A stretch of 64,000 nucleotides of DNA from Cellulomonas fimi (lineage in GTDB: Bacteria; Actinomycetota; Actinomycetes; Actinomycetales; Cellulomonadaceae), in contig NZ_CP110680.1 in assembly GCF_028583725.1 (NCBI RefSeq), positions 1,798,001 to 1,862,000 on the forward strand, read 5' to 3'. Below, one piece after another: positions 44,550 through 54,185 of the stretch. Each line of letters starts with the position of its first letter. The first letter of the stretch is position 1. Below the pieces are notes generated by a model that was given only the letters and a program-made list of their open reading frames with translations, was not told the origin of the DNA and searched no databases. A program made the position numbers and the translations under genes.

Positions 44550-45448
44550 TCGCAGTTGTCGGAGCGCTCGCGGTGCTGAGCACGCTGACGTTCAGTGTGG
44601 ACGACGGTGCAACCCAGGATCGCCGGCAAGTTCCAGGACGACAACGCGGTGCTCGACGCTGCGGCCGGAGAGTCGCGGTACCAAGAATCGGTCGTCGAGG
44701 ATCCGCGCATGCAGTTGGTGCGGTACATGCGGGCGCCGATGTGCAACGTGCCCACCGGTGGGCATCCCGAGCCCGGTCGTCCCGCGGACGGTGCACCTGA
44801 GAACGCGGGACAGTTGCGGGAGTGCGGTGCCTCGAACCAGACGGCGCCGATCCCGACGTGTGTCGACGGTCCGGCGCTGCTGCCGTTGTGGTCGCAGACC
44901 CGTCAGGCGCCGACCCAGTCGTGGCTTGGCATCCCGTGGGAGTTTGCGCTCGGGTACACCTGCCCGGAAGACGCGGTGCCGACGTTGACCGAGGCGGACT
45001 TCCGGCGGCTGCCGATCGCGCCGCCGGTTCTGCGGCTGCAGCCCGACCGGGGGTGGGTGCTGGTCAACAAGGAGACGATCGTGATGACGGACCGGCCGAG
45101 CAGACGTTCCGTACCGAGCTGCTCGGGCGGGGGATCGACGTCGTCGCAGCACCCGCCTCCTATCGGTACGACTTCGGCGACGGGTCACGAGACCTCGTCA
45201 CGACCAGCCCGGGGCACGAGTGGCCGGACCACGACACGTACCACCTCTACGACATGGTCGGCACGGTGCAGGTCACGCTCACCACGACCTGGAAGGGCAA
45301 GTACCGGGTCGACGGTACGACGGTCTGGCGCGACGTCGTCGGCACTGCGGCAACCTCGACCACGAGCGCACCGTTCGTCGTCGAGGAACGTCGCTCCCGC
45401 CTCGTCGACGACCTGTGCACCGACATTCCCACGCCCGACGACTGCTGA
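44546..45448 (+). pseudogene. PKD-like secreted protein, two frameshifts
   Basis: Starts at an ATG overlapping the DUF6318 stop (MIAVVGALAVLSTLTFSVDDG, a signal peptide). Coding sense then moves one base forward at about 44600-44612 (PRIAGKFQDDNAVLDAAAG in the new frame, running to about 45090), then one base back near 45090-45096 (AEQTFRTELLGRGIDVVAAP, then YRYDFGDGS, to the stop at 45448). The second join fits loss of one C from a CCC run, the first fits an extra A. The DFGDG motif and TLTTTWKGKYRVDG strands are PKD-like, as in related Cellulomonas genes downstream of DUF6318. Not expected to give a full protein as sequenced. Confidence 0.78.
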
Positions 45449-45612
45449 AGCGAGGGCGAAGGCGTGCCCACCGGTGACGACCGCACGAGGGTCGCTCTTC
45501 GACACCTCGCGTCGTCGTCAAGGCGCAGGTCGGTCGAGCGGACCGTCGCCAGGTCGCCCCGGTCACCGGTGCGCACCGGGTGGCACCCGCCTGTTGGCAG
45601 GTCTGGGCGGTG

Positions 45613-46026
45613 TCAGGCGTCAGAGCCTGCCGCCTCAGCCGCCGCGAGCTGGCTCGGGGTGCTGCGCAGGAGGCAGAACTCGTTGCCCTCGGGGTCGGCG
45701 AGGACGTGCCACGGGACGTCGCCCTGGCCGACGTCGACGGGCGTCGCGCCCAGTGCGAGCAGGCGGGCGAGCTCGGTGGCCTGGTCCGAGCCGTCGGGCG
45801 GGCGCACGTCCGGGTGGAGCCGGTTCTTGACGGTCTTGCCCTCGGGGACCTCGATGAAGAGCCAGTTCGTCGCAGACCCGTCGGAGGGGGCGATCTCGAT
45901 CTCGACCGGGCCGTCGTCGTCCTCGGGTTCGTCGAGCACGTCCCAGCCGAGCGCGTCGGCCCACCAGCGGGCGAGCGCGACGGGGTCGTGGCAGTCGATC
46001 GTGAGCTGGGACACGTGGAGGGGCAC
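45613..46026 (-). CDS. VOC (glyoxalase-like) family protein
   Basis: 137 residues from GTG 46026. VSQLTIDCHDPVALARWWADALGWDV at the N-terminus and HVLADPEGNEFCLLRS at the C-terminus give the paired beta-alpha-beta-beta units of the vicinal oxygen chelate fold. Specific reaction unknown. Not in an operon; 66 bp upstream of the small membrane gene in transcription order. Confidence 0.87.
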   Translation of the reverse strand: MPLHVSQLTIDCHDPVALARWWADALGWDVLDEPEDDDGPVEIEIAPSDGSATNWLFIEVPEGKTVKNRLHPDVRPPDGSDQATELARLLALGATPVDVGQGDVPWHVLADPEGNEFCLLRSTPSQLAAAEAAGSDA

Positions 46027-46092
46027 ACCGCGACGGTAGGGGGATCGGGTCGGGGTCGCGCGTCGAGGAGCGGCCGGGGGTCGCGAGCAGCG

Positions 46093-46380
46093 TCAGATCG
46101 TGCGGCCGGGGTCGATGCGGACGACGCCCGCGTCGAGGTCGACGGGCGGTGCCGCATCCTCCGCGTGCTGGATGTCGAGGCGCTGCCGGTCCTGCTCCTG
46201 TGTCAGGTACTCGCGGTTGGGCTGGAAGACGTCGACGAGGCCGCCGAACATCCCGGACGCGGCGGACCCGGACGGGACGCGGGTGCGGGGACGGCGACGG
46301 TCGAAGACGCCGCGCGCGACGAGGCGGTCGACCACGACGAGCACGCCGACCACGCCCGCGACGGCCCACAGCCACTCCAT
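46093..46380 (-). CDS. DUF6191-like small membrane protein
   Basis: 95 residues. One N-terminal transmembrane helix (WLWAVAGVVGVLVVVDRLV), basic stretch, then MFGGLVDVFQPNREYLTQEQDRQRLDIQ and an acidic end. The GGLVD-F-P...LT-E---QRLDIQ pattern is that of DUF6191 (family name from memory, moderate certainty). Function unknown. 21 bp after the MBL-fold gene. Confidence 0.75.
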   Translation of the reverse strand: MEWLWAVAGVVGVLVVVDRLVARGVFDRRRPRTRVPSGSAASGMFGGLVDVFQPNREYLTQEQDRQRLDIQHAEDAAPPVDLDAGVVRIDPGRTI

Positions 46381-46401
46381 CGGGCCATGGTCGCACGCGC
46401 C

Positions 46402-47229
46402 TCAGCGGTGCAGGGCGGCGAGCTGCGCGGCGTGGGCGTCGGCGACCCACGGGTCCGCGAGGCGCGGGTCGTCGGACCGGCCCGTGACCAGGTCGTCGAG
46501 GTAGGTGCGGTCGGCGTCGAGTCGCCGGTCGAGCTCGTCGCGGTCGCCGGGGGAGCCGTGCCCGGGGACGACGACGGAGACGCCGAACTGCTCGACGGCC
46601 GCGGCGAGCAGTTCGAGACCGTCGCGGTAGTCGCCCACGGGGTCGGCCGACGCGTCGTCGAGGAGCGGCACCTCGCGGTCGGACAGCATGTCGCCGCAGA
46701 GCAGGACGCCCGCGTGGACGACGACGAGCGCGCCGTGGTCCGGTGCGTGCGCGGCGTGCGGCACGACGGCGACCTCCGGTCCGGGCCAGTCCAGCCGGTC
46801 GGTGCCGGGCGCGTGCGGGAACGGCACGGGCGGCACCGGGACGACGTCGGCCGGGGCGTCCTGCGGGTGGGCGGCGAGCACGGCCGCGAGGGCGGCGTCG
46901 TCGTCCCGCTCGCGCGACCGTTCCTCGACCCAGCGCGACTCGTGCGCCACCGGGCCGCCGGCCCGCCACCGCGGCAGGCCGCGCACGCCGTGGCCGTCGA
47001 GCACGTGGTCCCAGTGCCCGTGCGTCGACCAGACGGCGACGGGCCGCCACCCGCGGCGCACGACGGCAGCACCGAGGCCGGCGACCTCGCCCGCGGTGAC
47101 GCCGGGGTCGACGACGAGCGTCGTGCCGTCGTCACCCACGACGAGGCTCGACGTCGTCGCGTACACCGCGCTCGTCGCCACGTGGACGCCGGCGGCGACC
47201 TCGACGAGCGGGCGCGGGCGCGTCGTCAG
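46402..47229 (-). CDS. MBL-fold metallo-hydrolase (apparent CTG start)
   Basis: 275 residues if begun at the CTG at 47229. Metal motif [13 protein letters not shown], later His/Asp ligands in [18 protein letters not shown] and VPGHGSPGD. First strands [24 protein letters not shown] are needed for the fold, but no ATG/GTG/TTG lies upstream of them in frame near ppgK; the CTG overlaps the ppgK stop as CTGA, like the GTGA/ATGA pairs elsewhere in this window. The alternative GTG at 47181 would remove the first strand. Substrate unknown. Confidence 0.83.
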   Translation of the reverse strand: MTTRPRPLVEVAAGVHVATSAVYATTSSLVVGDDGTTLVVDPGVTAGEVAGLGAAVVRRGWRPVAVWSTHGHWDHVLDGHGVRGLPRWRAGGPVAHESRWVEERSRERDDDAALAAVLAAHPQDAPADVVPVPPVPFPHAPGTDRLDWPGPEVAVVPHAAHAPDHGALVVVHAGVLLCGDMLSDREVPLLDDASADPVGDYRDGLELLAAAVEQFGVSVVVPGHGSPGDRDELDRRLDADRTYLDDLVTGRSDDPRLADPWVADAHAAQLAALHR

Positions 47230-47999
47230 TGCGCCTTCGCCGCGAGGGCAGCGGCGCCCACGATGCCCGCCGCGTTGCGCAGCTCGGCGGGGATGATCCG
47301 GGTGCGGATGTCCAGCAGCGGCAGGAACTGCTCGTGGTGCTTGCTGACACCACCGCCGACGACGATGAGGTCGGGCCAGAACAGGTTCTCGACGACCGTG
47401 AAGTACCGCTGGAGCCGCTGCGACCAGGAGGCCCAGTCGAGGTTCTCGCGGTCGCGCGCGGAGTCGGCGGCGCGGGACTCGGCGTCGAACCCGTCGATCT
47501 CGAGGTGCCCGAGCTCGGTGTTCGGGACGAGGCGGCCGTCGACGATGAGCGCGGACCCGATGCCGGTGCCGAGCGTGACGACGAGCACGACGCCGTCGAC
47601 GTCCTTCGCGGCGCCGTACTTGACCTCGGCGAACCCGGCGGCGTCGGCGTCGTTCACGGCGACGACCTTCCGGCCGGTCGCGGCCCCCACGGCGGTCTCG
47701 ACGTTGGTGCCGATCCACGACTTGTCGACGTTCGCGGCGGACTGCGCGACGCCGTGCAGGATCACCGCGGGGAACGTGACCCCGATCGGGACGTCCTTGT
47801 CGAGGTCGAACTTCGCGACGACCTCCGCGACGGTCTGCGACACCGCGTCGGGCGTCGCGGGCAGCGGCGTCGGGATGCGCACGCGATCCGCGGCGAACTC
47901 GCCCGCGTGCAGGTCGACGGGCGCGCCCTTGATGCCGCTGCCGCCGATGTCGATGCCGAACGCGACGTCGTGCTTCTTCTTGTGCTTGTCGTGGCTCAT
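47226..47999 (-). CDS. ppgK: Polyphosphate glucokinase
   Basis: 257-residue ROK-family kinase that uses polyphosphate (and ATP) to phosphorylate glucose. Phosphate motif [41 protein letters not shown] and ELGHLEID are the family signatures. A basic N-terminus ([11 protein letters not shown]) precedes. ATG 47999 overlaps the map stop (ATGA), so it is co-translated with map. Confidence 0.95.
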   Translation of the reverse strand: MSHDKHKKKHDVAFGIDIGGSGIKGAPVDLHAGEFAADRVRIPTPLPATPDAVSQTVAEVVAKFDLDKDVPIGVTFPAVILHGVAQSAANVDKSWIGTNVETAVGAATGRKVVAVNDADAAGFAEVKYGAAKDVDGVVLVVTLGTGIGSALIVDGRLVPNTELGHLEIDGFDAESRAADSARDRENLDWASWSQRLQRYFTVVENLFWPDLIVVGGGVSKHHEQFLPLLDIRTRIIPAELRNAAGIVGAAALAAKAH

Positions 48000-48868
48000 G
48001 GCAGTGTCAGGATCTCCGCTCCGGTGTCGGTGACCAGCAGGGTGTGCTCGAACTGCGCGCTGCGGCGGCCGTCGGCCGTCACGACGGTCCAGTCGTCGTC
48101 CCACAGGACCCAGTCGGGCGTCCCGAGGTTGAGCATCGGCTCGATCGTGAAGACCATGCCCGGCTCGATGACGGTGTCGTACAGCGGCGCGGCGTCGTAG
48201 TGCGGGATGACGAGGCCGGTGTGGAACGCGGGGCCGACGCCGTGGCCGGTGTAGTCGCGCACGACGCCGTACCCGAACCGTGCGGCGTACTTCTCGATGA
48301 CGCGGCCGATGACGTTGACCTCGCGGCCCGGCTTCACGGCCTTGATCGCCCGCTCGAGCGACTCGCGCGTGCGCTCGACCAGGAGGCGCGACTCCTCGTC
48401 GACGTCGCCCGCGAGGAACGTCGCGTTGTTGTCGCCGTGCACGCCACCGATGTAGGCGGTGACGTCGACGTTCACGAGGTCGCCGTCCTCGACGACCGTG
48501 GAGTCGGGGATGCCGTGGCAGATGACCTCGTTGACGGACGTGCAGAGCGACTTCGGGAAGCCGCGGTAGCCCAGCGTCGAGGGGTAGGCGCCGTGGTCGA
48601 GCAGGAACTCGTGCCCGATCGCGTCGAGCGCGTCGGTCGTGACGCCGGGCTCGACGTGCCGACCGACCTCCGCGAGAGCCTGCGCGGCGAGACGCGCCGC
48701 GACGCGGACCCGCTCGACGGTCTCGTCGTCGAGGACGTTGCTCCCACGCCACGGCGCGGGGCCCGGCTTGCCGACGTACTCGGGGCGGGCGATGGTCGAG
48801 GGAACGGCGCGGCGAGGGCTCACCGTGCCCGGGACCAGGGCGGATCGTGGCGCGTGCACGGGCGGCAT
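47996..48868 (-). CDS. map: Methionine aminopeptidase type I
   Basis: 290 residues. Removes N-terminal Met from new proteins. Five metal ligands appear in [17 protein letters not shown] (two Asp), [11 protein letters not shown] (His), FTIEPML (Glu) and QFEHTLLV (Glu). The N-terminal extension of about 40 residues ([14 protein letters not shown]) is that of actinobacterial MapB. First gene of a map-ppgK-MBL chain joined by two 4-bp overlaps. Confidence 0.96.
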   Translation of the reverse strand: MPPVHAPRSALVPGTVSPRRAVPSTIARPEYVGKPGPAPWRGSNVLDDETVERVRVAARLAAQALAEVGRHVEPGVTTDALDAIGHEFLLDHGAYPSTLGYRGFPKSLCTSVNEVICHGIPDSTVVEDGDLVNVDVTAYIGGVHGDNNATFLAGDVDEESRLLVERTRESLERAIKAVKPGREVNVIGRVIEKYAARFGYGVVRDYTGHGVGPAFHTGLVIPHYDAAPLYDTVIEPGMVFTIEPMLNLGTPDWVLWDDDWTVVTADGRRSAQFEHTLLVTDTGAEILTLP

Positions 48869-48946
48869 ACCTGGCAGTCTACGGACAGCACGAGGGGGCG
48901 GCCCGGCCGGGACAGGTCGTGGGCGGCGACGCGGAGGGAGCGGACG

Positions 48947-49120
48947 ATGGCGACGGAGTACTGGTACAACACCGAGACCCACGCGGTCGAGGAGGGGCGC
49001 CAGAGCGACTGGAGCAGGCTCATGGGCCCGTACGCGACGCGCGAGGAGGCCGAGCACGCGCTCGAGCGGGCGCGCGAGCGGACCGAGAGCTGGGACGAGG
49101 AGGACCGGCGGAGCCGCTGA
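48947..49120 (+). CDS. Small SPOR-like conserved protein
   Basis: 57 residues from ATG 48947 behind GGAGGGAG. Reads [20 protein letters not shown], then [20 protein letters not shown] and an acidic tail. Such short proteins are widespread in actinobacteria, often labelled SPOR-domain, next to map. Divergent from map with a 78-bp gap. Function unknown. Confidence 0.85.
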   Translation: MATEYWYNTETHAVEEGRQSDWSRLMGPYATREEAEHALERARERTESWDEEDRRSR

Positions 49121-49189
49121 CGCGGACGCCGGAGACCGTGCTCGGCGCAAGCCGCCGCGGCCCCGTGCGGTCCGGCGCGACGACGTGCG

Positions 49190-50173
49190 TCAGCGTGGCG
49201 CGAGCCGGGCCACGACCGGGCGGTGGTCGCTGCCTCCGGTCGCGGGCAGCACCTCAAAGCTCGTCACGCGCCAGCGGTGACCGTCGACCAGCACGTGGTC
49301 GATGGGCGCGGCGAGCAGCGTCGGCGCGGCGGCCGGCCACGTCCCGCGGGCTCCCGCCCCGGCGGCGCGGGCGGCGTCGACGCACGGACCGAGCGACCGT
49401 AGCCCGGGGTGGTCGAGGGTCGCGTTGAGGTCGCCCGCGACGATCGCGCCCGGCGTCCCCGCGCACGTCCGGGCGACGAGGGCGGTCTCGTCGCGCCACG
49501 TCGGCATGGCCGACCGCGCGATCGGTGCGAGGGGGTGCGCGGCCACGAGCACCGGACCGTCGCCCGCGGGGTCGGCGCGCAACGAGCCGAGCCGGGTCGG
49601 CAGCGGCTCCGCGGCGGCGTAGCGGCCGACGTCGGGGGAGACGAGCAGCGCGGTCCCGGCGATCGTGCTCACGTGGCCGGGGACGGCGAGCGCCTGGTAG
49701 GGGCGGCCACGGTCGGCGAGCAGGGCGGCGACCTCGCGCGCGGTCGTCTCCGACGTCTCCGGGAGGACGACGACGTCGGCGTCGTGCCGGTCGACGAGGT
49801 CCGCCAGCGCGGGGGCCCGGACGACGTCGAGCGTGTTGAACGACAGCACCACGACGGCGTCGTCGGACCCCGCAGTCGGCGCCGCGGCGGACGTGGCAGC
49901 GGCGGGGAGCGGGACCGAGCGCCACGCGAGCACGCCCAGCTGTCCCGCGGCGCCCACGGCCAGCACCACGACGACGGGCAGCAGCCGGCGGCGCGTCCAG
50001 GGCACGGCCACGAGCAGGACCGCACCGGCGAGCGTCGCGAGGCCGACGACCGCCCGGAACGCGACGAGCTGGGCGATGCCGAACAGCCCGCCGCCCACGG
50101 GCACGACGAGGACGCCGAGCACGACGGCCGCGAGTCCGGCGAGCACCCAGGCGGCGACCCGCGCGGGCGTCAC
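49190..50173 (-). CDS. Membrane-anchored endonuclease/exonuclease/phosphatase family protein
   Basis: 327 residues from GTG 50173, overlapping the panB stop by 4 bp. Three N-terminal helices (VAAWVLAGLAAVVLGVLVVPV, LVAFRAVVGLATLAGAVLLV, LLPVVVVLAVGAAGQLGVLAW) are followed by an EEP catalytic domain facing outward: LSFNTLD, VVLPETSETT, VAGDLNATLDH and TGGSDHRPVVA. The family hydrolyses phosphodiesters of DNA or lipids; the substrate is unknown. Confidence 0.9.
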   Translation of the reverse strand: MTPARVAAWVLAGLAAVVLGVLVVPVGGGLFGIAQLVAFRAVVGLATLAGAVLLVAVPWTRRRLLPVVVVLAVGAAGQLGVLAWRSVPLPAAATSAAAPTAGSDDAVVVLSFNTLDVVRAPALADLVDRHDADVVVLPETSETTAREVAALLADRGRPYQALAVPGHVSTIAGTALLVSPDVGRYAAAEPLPTRLGSLRADPAGDGPVLVAAHPLAPIARSAMPTWRDETALVARTCAGTPGAIVAGDLNATLDHPGLRSLGPCVDAARAAGAGARGTWPAAAPTLLAAPIDHVLVDGHRWRVTSFEVLPATGGSDHRPVVARLAPR

Positions 50174-50982
50174 GCGTCGAACTGGTGCGCCGCGTCGGGG
50201 AACGTGCCGCCGCGGACCTCGTCGATGTACGACGTCGCGGCTGCCTTGAGCGCCGCCCCGACCTCGCCGAACCGCTTGGCGAACCGCGGCGACCACTCCG
50301 TCATGCCGGCCATGTCGACCCACACGAGCACCTGGCCGTCGCACTGCGGGCCCGCGCCGATACCGATGGTCGGGACGGGCACGATCTCGGTGATGCGCGC
50401 CGCGAGCGGCGCGGGCACCATCTCCAGCACCAGTGCGACGACGCCCGCCTCGGCGATCGCGACGGCGTCCTCGGACAGCCTCTCGGCGGCGACGTCGCCG
50501 CGGCCCTGCACGCGCGGTCCGCCGAGCAGGTTCTCCGACTGCGGCGTGTACCCGAGGTGCCCGACGACGGGGATGCCCGCGTCGGTCAGCGCCCGGATCT
50601 GCGGCACGACGCGCTTGCCGCCCTCGAGCTTGACCGCGTCGACGCCGGTCTCCTTCATGAGCCGCACGCCCGTGGCGAGCGCCTGCTCCGGACCGGCCTC
50701 GTAGGAGCCGAACGGGAAGTCGACGACGACGAACGCGCGCTGCGCAGCCCGCGCGACGGCCCGTGCCGGCGGGATCAGGTCGTCCACGGTGACGGGGAGC
50801 GTCGTCGCGTGCCCGTGCATCGTGTTCCCGATCGAGTCGCCGACGAGCAGCATGTCGACGCCCGCGTCGTCGAAGATCGCCGCGGTGACCGCGTCGTAGG
50901 CGGTCAGCATCGACAGCCGCTCGCCGCGCTCCTTCGCCTGGCGCAGGTGGTGCACGCGCACGCGCTTCACGTTCTGGGTCAT
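50170..50982 (-). CDS. panB: Ketopantoate hydroxymethyltransferase
   Basis: 270 residues. First step of pantothenate (CoA) synthesis from ketoisovalerate. Signatures LSMLTAYDAVTAAIFDDAG, LLVGDSIGNTMHGH, KLEGGKRVVPQI and GAGPQCDGQVLVW. Position near glnA2/glnE follows the mycobacterial order. panC/panD are not in the window. Confidence 0.96.
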   Translation of the reverse strand: MTQNVKRVRVHHLRQAKERGERLSMLTAYDAVTAAIFDDAGVDMLLVGDSIGNTMHGHATTLPVTVDDLIPPARAVARAAQRAFVVVDFPFGSYEAGPEQALATGVRLMKETGVDAVKLEGGKRVVPQIRALTDAGIPVVGHLGYTPQSENLLGGPRVQGRGDVAAERLSEDAVAIAEAGVVALVLEMVPAPLAARITEIVPVPTIGIGAGPQCDGQVLVWVDMAGMTEWSPRFAKRFGEVGAALKAAATSYIDEVRGGTFPDAAHQFDA

Positions 50983-51046
50983 GAGGATGTGCTCCTGGGG
51001 TGCGATCGGGTCACGAGGGTCACGAGGGTCGCGGTGGGGTGAGGCC

Positions 51047-52714
51047 TCAGGGCTCGCGCCACCGCGACGTCACGGGCAGGCGGCGGTCGCGCCCGAACGC
51101 GAGCGCCGTCACCTTGGGGCCGAGGGGGTACTGCCGGCGCTTCCACTCGGCGCGGTCGACGAGCGTGACGACCTTGTCGACGACGGCCGGGTCGAACCCG
51201 CGGGCCAGCAGCTCGGCACGGCCCTCGGCGTGCTCGACGTACGCGTCGAGCACCTCGTCGAGCAGGTCGTACGGCGGCAGCGAGTCCTGGTCGAGCTGGC
51301 CCGGGCGCAGCTCGGCGGACGGCGGCTTGGTGATCGACGACTCCGGGATCGGGGGCGTCTCGCCGCGCGCGACGGCGTAGGCGTTGCGCCAGCGGGCCAG
51401 CGCCCACACGCGGGACTTGTCGACGTCCTTGAGCGGCGCGAACCCGCCGATGCTGCCCGCGTCGTAGATCGTCGCGTAGCCCGTCGCGAGCTCCGACTTG
51501 TTGCCGGGCGCGATGACGAGGTGGCCCTCGCGGTTCGAGATCGCCATGAGCAGCACGCCGCGCACGCGCGCCTGCAGGTTCTCCTCCGCGACGCCGGTGA
51601 GCGCGAGGTGCTCCTGGAACGCCTCGACGACCGACGCGATGGGCTGCACGCGGTAGTCGGCACCGATCCGTCGGGCGAGGTCGGCCGCGTCGTCCTTGCT
51701 GTGGTCCGAGGAGAACGCCGACGGCATGGACACGCCGACGACGTGCTCGCCCCCGATCGCGTCGGCCGCGATCGCCGCGGTCAGCGCCGAGTCGATCCCG
51801 CCCGACACGCCGAGGAGCACCGACCGGAACCCGTTCTTGCGGACGTACCCCGCGAGCCCGGTGACGATCGCCCGGTAGACCTCCTCGTCGGGCTCCAGCG
51901 GCGCGGCGAGCTCGCCGGCCTCCGGGGCGGCGCCGGGCTCGGGAAGGTCCCAGACCAGCAGGTGCTCGACGAACTGCGGCGCGCTCGCGAGCACGGTCCC
52001 GTCGACGCCGACCACGAACGAGCCCCCGTCGAACACGAGGTCGTCCTGACCCCCGACGAGGTTGACGTACGCGACGGGCGCGTCGACCTCGCGCGCGCGC
52101 CGGGCGGCGAGCTCGACGCGGACGTGCCCCTTGCCCTCCTCGTACGGCGAGCCGTTCAGCACGACGAGCAGGTCGACGTCGTTCTCGTCCATCTGCGCGA
52201 CCGGGCCGCCGTCCTGCCAGATGTCCTCGCAGATGACGACGCCGACGCGCGCGTCCGCGACGTCGACCACGCACGTCTCGTCACCGGGGGCGAAGATGCG
52301 GAACTCGTCGAACACGCCGTAGTTCGGCAGGTGGTGCTTGTCGTACCGCGTCTGCACCTTGCCGTGCCGCAGCAGCACCGCCTGGTTGGTGGGGAGCCCG
52401 CGGTCGTCCGGGGCGGCCGCGTCGCCCGCGCCGTGCTCGCCGACCGTGCCCACGAGCACCGCGAGCTCGCCGAGCCCCGCGCCGACGAGGTCCGCGGCGG
52501 TCCGCTCGAGCGCGGCCTCGGCACCGCGCCGGAACGACGCGCGCAGCGCGAGGTCCTCGATCGGGTAGCCGGTGAGGGTCATCTCGGGGAACACGACGAG
52601 GTCCGCACCCGCGTCCGCGGCCTTGCGCGCCCACGTGACGACGGCGGCGGCGTTGCCGTCGACGTCCCCGACGCACGTGTCGATCTGGGCCAGGGCGATA
52701 CGCGGCCTCGTCAT
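51047..52714 (-). CDS. nadE: Glutamine-dependent NAD+ synthetase
   Basis: 555 residues. Amidase (nitrilase) domain 1-260 with triad Glu in VVFPEMTLTGYP, Lys in TRYDKHHLPN and Cys in VVICEDIWQ; synthetase domain with ATP motif LLGVSGGIDSALTA, SSDHSKDDA and PGNKSELATGY. Ammonia is channelled between domains to amidate deamido-NAD. Start at ATG 52714. Shorter than the 680-residue mycobacterial type, closer to the compact bacterial form. Confidence 0.95.
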   Translation of the reverse strand: MTRPRIALAQIDTCVGDVDGNAAAVVTWARKAADAGADLVVFPEMTLTGYPIEDLALRASFRRGAEAALERTAADLVGAGLGELAVLVGTVGEHGAGDAAAPDDRGLPTNQAVLLRHGKVQTRYDKHHLPNYGVFDEFRIFAPGDETCVVDVADARVGVVICEDIWQDGGPVAQMDENDVDLLVVLNGSPYEEGKGHVRVELAARRAREVDAPVAYVNLVGGQDDLVFDGGSFVVGVDGTVLASAPQFVEHLLVWDLPEPGAAPEAGELAAPLEPDEEVYRAIVTGLAGYVRKNGFRSVLLGVSGGIDSALTAAIAADAIGGEHVVGVSMPSAFSSDHSKDDAADLARRIGADYRVQPIASVVEAFQEHLALTGVAEENLQARVRGVLLMAISNREGHLVIAPGNKSELATGYATIYDAGSIGGFAPLKDVDKSRVWALARWRNAYAVARGETPPIPESSITKPPSAELRPGQLDQDSLPPYDLLDEVLDAYVEHAEGRAELLARGFDPAVVDKVVTLVDRAEWKRRQYPLGPKVTALAFGRDRRLPVTSRWREP

Positions 52715-52807
52715 GGCATCGAGCCTAGTCACCGCCACGACGACCGCCCGCCACGTCGCACGGTCGATGGCGGCCGGACGGGCCCGGCATCGGGCAGGAT
52801 GTACGCC

Positions 52808-54145
52808 ATGGACAGGCAGCAGGAGTTCGTGCTCCGCACGGTCGAGGAGCGGGACATCCGCTTCATCCGCCTCTGGTTCACCGACGTGCTCGGGATCCTC
52901 AAGTCCGTCGCGGTCGCGCCGGCCGAGCTCGAGAACGCGTTCTCCGAGGGGATCGGCTTCGACGGCAGCGCGATCGAGGGCCTCACGCGCGTGTACGAGG
53001 CCGACATGATCGCGCGCCCCGACCCGTCGACGTTCCAGGTGCTGCCCTGGCGCGGTGAGCGGCACGGCACCGCCCGCATGTTCTGCGACCTGCTGACGCC
53101 CGACGGCGCCCCGTCGCTCGCGGACTCCCGCCACGTCCTCAAGCGCGCGCTGTCCCGCGCGAGCGACCAGGGGTTCACCTTCTACACGCACCCCGAGGTC
53201 GAGTTCTACCTGTTCGAGGCCCCGGCGGACCCGGCGCAGGCGCTCGTCCCCGTGGACCAGGGCGGCTACTTCGACCACGTGCCGCGCGGTACCGCGCACG
53301 ACTTCCGCCGCGCCGCGATCACGATGCTCGAGTCCATGGGCATCTCGGTCGAGTTCTCGCACCACGAGGCCGGCCCGGGCCAGAACGAGATCGACCTGCG
53401 CTACGCCGACGCGCTGACGACGGCCGACAACATCATGACGTTCCGCACGGTCGTCAAGGAGGTCGCGCTCGAGCAGGGCGTCTTCGCGTCGTTCATGCCC
53501 AAGCCGCTCGCCGACCAGCCGGGCTCGGGCATGCACACGCACCTGTCGCTGTTCGAGGGCGACCGCAACGCGTTCCACGAGCCGGGCGGCCACCTCGAGC
53601 TGTCGAAGACCGCGCGCTCGTTCATCGCGGGCCTGCTCACGCACGCCGCCGAGATCACCGCCGTGACGAACCAGTTCGTCAACTCCTACAAGCGCCTGTG
53701 GGGCGGTGCCGAGGCGCCGAGCTACGTGTGCTGGGGCCACAACAACCGCTCCGCGCTCGTGCGCGTCCCGCTCTACAAGCCGGGCAAGGGCAACTCGAGC
53801 CGCATCGAGTACCGCTCGGTCGACTCCGCGACCAACCCCTACCTGGCGTTCGCGGTCATCCTCGCCGCGGGCCTCAAGGGCATCGAGCAGGGCTACGAGC
53901 TGCCCGAGGGCGCCGAGGACGACGTGTGGGAGCTCACGGACGCCGAGCGTCGCGCGCTCGGCATCGACCCGCTGCCGCAGTCGCTCGACGCCGCGATCGC
54001 CGTGATGGAGAAGTCCGAGCTCGTCGCCGAGACGCTCGGCGAGCACGTCTTCGACTACTTCCTGCGCAACAAGCGCCAGGAGTGGGAGGAGTACCGGGCA
54101 CAGGTCACGCCGTACGAGCTGCGGCGGTTCCTGCCGGTCCTGTGA
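52808..54145 (+). CDS. glnA2: Glutamine synthetase, GlnA2 type
   Basis: 445 residues. GSI-type ligase: GFDGSAIEGL, DLLTPDG, HPEVEFYLFE, HHEAGPGQNEIDLRY, MHTHLSLFE, NSYKRLWGG, SRIEYRSVDSATNPYL. The length and the MDRQQEFVLRTVEERD start match GlnA2 of mycobacteria and streptomycetes. The second ATG (52808) is taken, since AGGA lies 8 nt before it. Next gene is glnE, as in M. tuberculosis glnA2-glnE. The region matching the adenylylation loop reads GYELPEGAEDD. Confidence 0.94.
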   Translation: MDRQQEFVLRTVEERDIRFIRLWFTDVLGILKSVAVAPAELENAFSEGIGFDGSAIEGLTRVYEADMIARPDPSTFQVLPWRGERHGTARMFCDLLTPDGAPSLADSRHVLKRALSRASDQGFTFYTHPEVEFYLFEAPADPAQALVPVDQGGYFDHVPRGTAHDFRRAAITMLESMGISVEFSHHEAGPGQNEIDLRYADALTTADNIMTFRTVVKEVALEQGVFASFMPKPLADQPGSGMHTHLSLFEGDRNAFHEPGGHLELSKTARSFIAGLLTHAAEITAVTNQFVNSYKRLWGGAEAPSYVCWGHNNRSALVRVPLYKPGKGNSSRIEYRSVDSATNPYLAFAVILAAGLKGIEQGYELPEGAEDDVWELTDAERRALGIDPLPQSLDAAIAVMEKSELVAETLGEHVFDYFLRNKRQEWEEYRAQVTPYELRRFLPVL

Positions 54146-54185
54146 CGGGGCGCGTGGACGTGCGCGCCGACGCGAGGCGGTCGTC

